A stretch of 64,000 nucleotides of DNA from Benincasa hispida (taxonomy: Eukaryota > Streptophyta > Magnoliopsida > Cucurbitales > Cucurbitaceae), in assembly GCF_009727055.1 (NCBI RefSeq), contig NC_052356.1, forward strand, positions 2,744,524-2,808,523. Reading direction: 5' to 3'. The position numbers were made by a program, and so were the translations under genes. The stretch's first letter is position 1, and each line of letters starts with the position of its first letter. A model generated the notes under the pieces. That model was not told where the DNA came from. It did no database searches and saw nothing but the letters and a program-made list of their open reading frames with translations. Shown one piece after another: positions 60,179 to 64,000 of this stretch.

Positions 60179-61704
60179 ATAGGACGCCCCGGCTCGCATG
60201 TCCCCAACACGAATGATCAGGATCAGACCATCTGTGGCAAGTCACAACACTTGTGACTATTCCACAAAGCGGGTCACATCCGAAGCATTAGCAGGATAAG
60301 GTTTCCCTCCTATATCCATATACTACAGACCATTTTGGTTATTACTCAAGACATGATCCACTTGTATGTCATCACATACATGCTTGAGTCACATACAGAT
60401 AACCAGAGATTTTATGTTTATTGGTTTGTGGTAAAGCAAATAAAACACGTAAATGAGCAAAACAACAAGATGTGAAGTAAATATCATATATTAACAATCA
60501 CAGGTGTTCATATATACTGTTTACAAACTACAGGACACGAGACTTTAGGGCATCAACCCCAACACCATAAACAAATTGTTCATTAAAGAATCAGTGGAGA
60601 CTTAAGAAGTAAGATGTATTGCATGGGTAAAATGGTAATTTTGACCTAGTTGTAAACGCAAACGACCTGTGAAGGATCGACTTACTGATTATGGTTAAAT
60701 CAAGTGGACAGAAATATATCTACAGTGAGGAAAGTATAACTATTGAACTATAGTGGTATGTCTCGGTAGTTAACGAATATTGATTAATTCGATCTAAAGA
60801 GTTTAGCCAATTAATCTCAAATCATTGAAGCTCATGATCTATAGATCTATGTCCCTCTACTAGCTCGTAAAAAGAATACACCTTAGAATAACGTGTTGAG
60901 AGGATTTGAAATGTTCAAATTCAATTTAGGGTTTGGATTATTATATTCGATATAATCAAATGTTTAATTAACGAATTAAACGGAATTGGAGAGTTGGAAA
61001 TGTATAAATTTGAATATCAAGTACATGAATAGTGATTCGTGTATGGATTAGGTGTTTTATTAATTTAATATTTGATATTAAATTATTTATTAACGTAATT
61101 ATTTATTTATTTAATTTAATTTAAAATTAAGTATTTTAAATAAATTAGAAATTGAAAATTAAAATTCAGTTTTTTAAAGTTTTATTTTAATTTGGATTTT
61201 ATGAAAATTGAAATTAATCTAAAAGGAAAAATTATTTTAAATTGAAAAGTGGAAAAATCCAACTATTCCAATTTTTCCTACACCTAGTCCACTCAATTGA
61301 GTGAAATCTCCATTATTCACTTATTTTGCATGTTAATGTTGAATAAATAGATATTTATTTGACTGAAAATGGATCATGCAATCAGAACTAAAAAGTGAAA
61401 TTTTATGGTTTTCTCTCTTCACTCCAACTCCCAAATCATACCTCCTCTCTATTTTGAGTCCTACCACTCAATCTAAGACATGAGATTAGTAGAGAAAACT
61501 CTGTGGTGGTCTACTGCAGAAATTAAAGAAGAAACTCGTGGTGAATTCGGTCAATTTGGGAGAATCATCAAAGGTATTCACTTGAAACTCTAATATACTG
61601 AAAAACCATGAACATGCATGTTTTTTTTTTACTAAAATTGATGTAATTAGAGTGCTTAGATCCTTAATTGCTTTCGTTTATTGCATGCTAACTTCATCAC
61701 AACA

Positions 61705-62640
61705 TCTTTTGTAAATGCTCGTAAGACATAAAAATCTTATCAATTTAGTCCAATATGAATATGACTATTAATAACAATATACATAATTTAGTTTTGGAGT
61801 AAAAACAACTTAGTTATCAATCTAAATAATTTTTATAAATTTTGTCTGTGATACTTTATCAATATATCCGTAAATATATCCATAAAATTAAAATCTCGAT
61901 ATCAATATCAACATCAATATTTTAATTCTTGGTAGATATATGTGTATATATTTCTATATTTCAAGTGTTTGTCGTGTTTTCATTCGGCTTGAAACATGAA
62001 ATTATTACTTTTGTTTTTGTTTTTTTTTCTTTTGCTCATTTTGTCATCCCATCCTCACAACCCTTTCCTCATTATCTCAATCTCCATCGTTTTCTCCCTC
62101 TATATCCCATGCCTCACCTTTGTCTCCACCTGTTCATCGGATTTCCTAACCGATTTCACCTCGATTGCCTATTTTATATGAACCACTAGTCAGTTGGTTG
62201 CCATAGATATCCATTGCAACTCACATGATTTAATCCAAGGGGCTATCAAAATGCTTTTGCTACTCTTAATTTTTGTGGTAGATCACTATCTTAGGATTTA
62301 TGGTATCCTTGGCTTAACTATTACTATGACTGTGTTATTTCTATGTTAAATGTAGTTTTTGGTGGCCCTTCTAATCCTGATAGGTTAGTACACTTGGAAC
62401 CCTCCTCCACTACTTCCTCCCCCTCTTGGTACATTATTTTCTTATTATAAGAGTTTATCTCATTTTTTGTATATTATATATTTTTACCTACAAGGGTGAG
62501 AAGAACTAAAGCAAAAAATAATAATAATAATAATAAAATAAAATAAAATAAAAAATCATGAAGAGCCTTCTACATCAACTTTGGCTTAATTTTAGGAAGA
62601 AAATGTAAATATAGCTCGTGTTTATTTAATGAGAATTTTC
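61705..62640. other. Mixed repeat debris, possible copia gag-pol scrap
   Basis: 61830-61930 resembles the MULE-like MITE at 30767 (CTCGATATCAATATC). At about 62225-62440 one plus frame, broken by two stops, contains GYQNAFATLNFCGRSLS and DRLVHLEPSSTTSSPSWY, in the style of the segment before the protease of copia polyproteins. The evidence is thin. No intact gene. Confidence 0.35.
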
Positions 62641-62649
62641 TGATCGAGC

Positions 62650-64000
62650 TATATGTTCGCAACTTTTTCGGTGTCGTTTGATTCCCAAAAAAGACCATGA
62701 ATCAAAAGAATATTTATAATACACCGAACTACTTTATAATTACAAAAATGTAGCAACAGTGGTAAGTACGGGGTCGAACCACAGAGAAGCCAAGAATTAA
62801 ATCTCTCTTGAGCTAAGTTTGACTATGAAAGCAGTAAAATGAGGGTTTTGATTTTTGGACAATTTGAAAACATGCAGGAAACTAAAATGCAAAGGGTAAA
62901 TGTAATTTAGAAATGGAGTCCATCTAATTTCTAAAGCAAGAGGGAGAATTCTATGCAATTTCTATCATGAAACTTGATAAATAAACAAACGTTCAATTCA
63001 TGCGTGCACAACTACCAAATTGATATGATTTAACTAGTCTCTACAAAGGCCGGCAACTAACTAAAACAAAATCAATCAAGTGTCCTAATTATCAATTAAG
63101 ATCGAAAAACCAATACCCTAAATGAACTATATGCTCTTAATTCTACTGGGTTCTCAGCGATCATATAGAATTAAAAATCATATGCATTAAGAATGAGGAT
63201 TCAATCGTGTGATTAACTGACCGGATAGCCTTATTCAATTAACCAACATATTCTTTGAATCTAGATTAAACATGCATTACCAAGATTCAAGACCAGCCTA
63301 TAAATCTAAGCATTCACATTTAATCTTTTGCCACTGGGGGGATTTCATGCATATATGAACACAAACAAACTGCACAGGCTCGAAATCAACTAACTAAGAC
63401 ATGCGATTACGATAGGTTCGTCACTCAAACACATGAATGCAAATCTAAATCATAGCAAGATTCAAAGAAAGCATGGAATTGAAGAACGTAAAATTCAGTC
63501 AAAGAAATCCCAAGAAATTACATTGAACCTCTTACTCAAAGAAATTAGATGGATTCACCTCTTAATTCATAAACAAATCGAGAAAATCATCCAATTCGTC
63601 AATTACAACCCAAAATGAAACATAAATCTAACCTATTGATACTGAAAATAAAAAGGAACAAAAAGAAAGCTAGACCTCTCATCGACCTCCATGATATTCA
63701 ACATCCTCCCTTAACCTAAAAATCGAAGAGAGTATTTATAGAAATCATTGTAGCATTGCAACCCTATGAATGAGCGTTGCAATGTTGCCTTGTGTATGGG
63801 CTTGAAGAAACGCGCGTCGGGCGACTGGGTAGTGTACTCAAAGAATCCATAGTGTTGCAACACTGATGGTAGTGTTGCAATGCAGCCTTGCGAATGCAGC
63901 TATTACCGTTCAATGTTGCGCGAGCATTAGGCTTAGGCATATTCCTAGCGTTGCGATGCTCTAACAGAGGCATTTTGGTCATTTTCACTCCTTTGAAGTC
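62650..64000 (-). mobile_element. LTR-like region related to the 16.5-18 kb LTR, cut by the window edge
   Basis: Read on the minus strand it has the same order as 16515-17945: a GTTGCAACGCT-rich zone (63740-63960), TATAAATACTC (near 63735), TTTCTTTGAATCTTG (63460), a long leader, then TCTGTGGTTCGACCCCGTAC (62790) and GTAGTTCGGTGTATTATAAA (62730). Orientation is opposite to the first copy. The 5' end lies outside the window. Confidence 0.6.

Larger units (their letters stand above)
54855..60566 (-). mobile_element. Inner solo LTR (minus orientation) with TSD CCATA, hosting a CACTA element
   Basis: On the minus strand it starts TGTTGGGGTTGATGCCC (60566) and ends GATCCTTCA (54855). The target duplication CCATA is present at 54850-54854 and 60567-60571. 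Removing the CACTA insert leaves 2067 bp, close to the 2.4-kb relative at 13244. It carries a zone rich in ACGATCGTTTAG palindromes (about 55300-55440). ORFs such as 56055-56339 are LTR sequence. Confidence 0.85.
54102..61704 (+). mobile_element. Outer LTR of the nest (plus orientation), split by an inserted LTR
   Basis: The left part is 54102-54854 (starts TGTTGGGTTGTATGTCC); the right part resumes at 60572 (AACAAATTGTTCATT...). Across the gap the two halves follow the same order as the intact LTR at 13244-15622, where AGGACTATGATT is followed by ATTCATTAGAGGG. The 3' border is uncertain; a CATCACAACA at 61704 would pair with the TGTTG start. No internal coding region follows, so it may be a solo LTR. 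Confidence 0.7.

Noticed and set aside
61929..62189. Hydrophobic plus-strand ORFs
   Set aside because: Low-complexity T/C-rich sequence gives Phe/Leu-rich frames without motifs or splice support.
62765..62795. tRNA-like GGTTCGACCCC on the minus strand
   Set aside because: It is a conserved block near the end of an LTR family, also present at about 17820, not a cloverleaf.
63764..63988. 74-residue minus-strand ORF
   Set aside because: Lies in the LTR-like region related to 16515-17945, where the equivalent stretch is not conserved as protein.

Overview
The window is AT-rich plant nuclear DNA, almost certainly from a dicot. Introns have GT-AG borders, the proteins are plant families (extensin-like/root-cap protein, AHP-type phosphotransfer protein, CYP71 cyclophilin), and the repeats are plant LTR retrotransposons, CACTA, hAT and MULE-type elements. 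The MITE style (CTATCA...TGATAG palindromes) makes me think of Cucurbitaceae, but that is an inference, not proof. No bacterial features, CRISPR arrays or convincing tRNA genes were seen.

Only three well-supported protein genes occur, all on the minus strand. (1) 7573-9513: a two-exon, 441-residue secreted protein with two identical-spacing 8-Cys modules around an extensin-like proline linker, followed by a root-cap domain. (2) 22797-23760: a six-exon, 150-residue histidine-phosphotransfer-like protein whose phospho-accepting His is replaced by Glu, a probable pseudo-HPt of cytokinin signalling. (3) 34275-45430: a 13-exon, 624-residue WD40-cyclophilin orthologous to Arabidopsis CYP71, with every exon junction in phase. 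A short two-exon coding-like remnant of unknown identity lies at 51029-51367.

The rest is a layered transposon landscape. 1-2465: a decayed Ty1-copia end whose LTR is split by a solo LTR (TSD CTTGT). 4.7-7.5 kb: duplicated GC-rich repeat units. 12.4-15.6 kb: two LTRs of one family, the second with an initiator-Met primer-binding site. 16.5-20.5 kb: a non-autonomous gag-only element. 25-32 kb: hAT MITEs, a gypsy-like solo LTR, and an LTR carrying a MULE-type MITE with a 9-bp TSD. 46-49.3 kb: more hAT MITEs (one with a perfect 8-bp TSD) and a palindrome-rich array. 52-61.7 kb: a three-layer nest of a CACTA transposon (TSD ATA) inside a solo LTR (TSD CCATA) inside another LTR of the same family. 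62.6-64 kb: the edge of another long LTR.

The genes show no functional linkage to each other. I found no convincing new multi-gene system. The observations most worth following are the Glu-for-His pseudo-HPt, the duplicated Cys module of the root-cap protein, and the precisely dated transposon nest whose empty site is preserved in a sister LTR in the same window.
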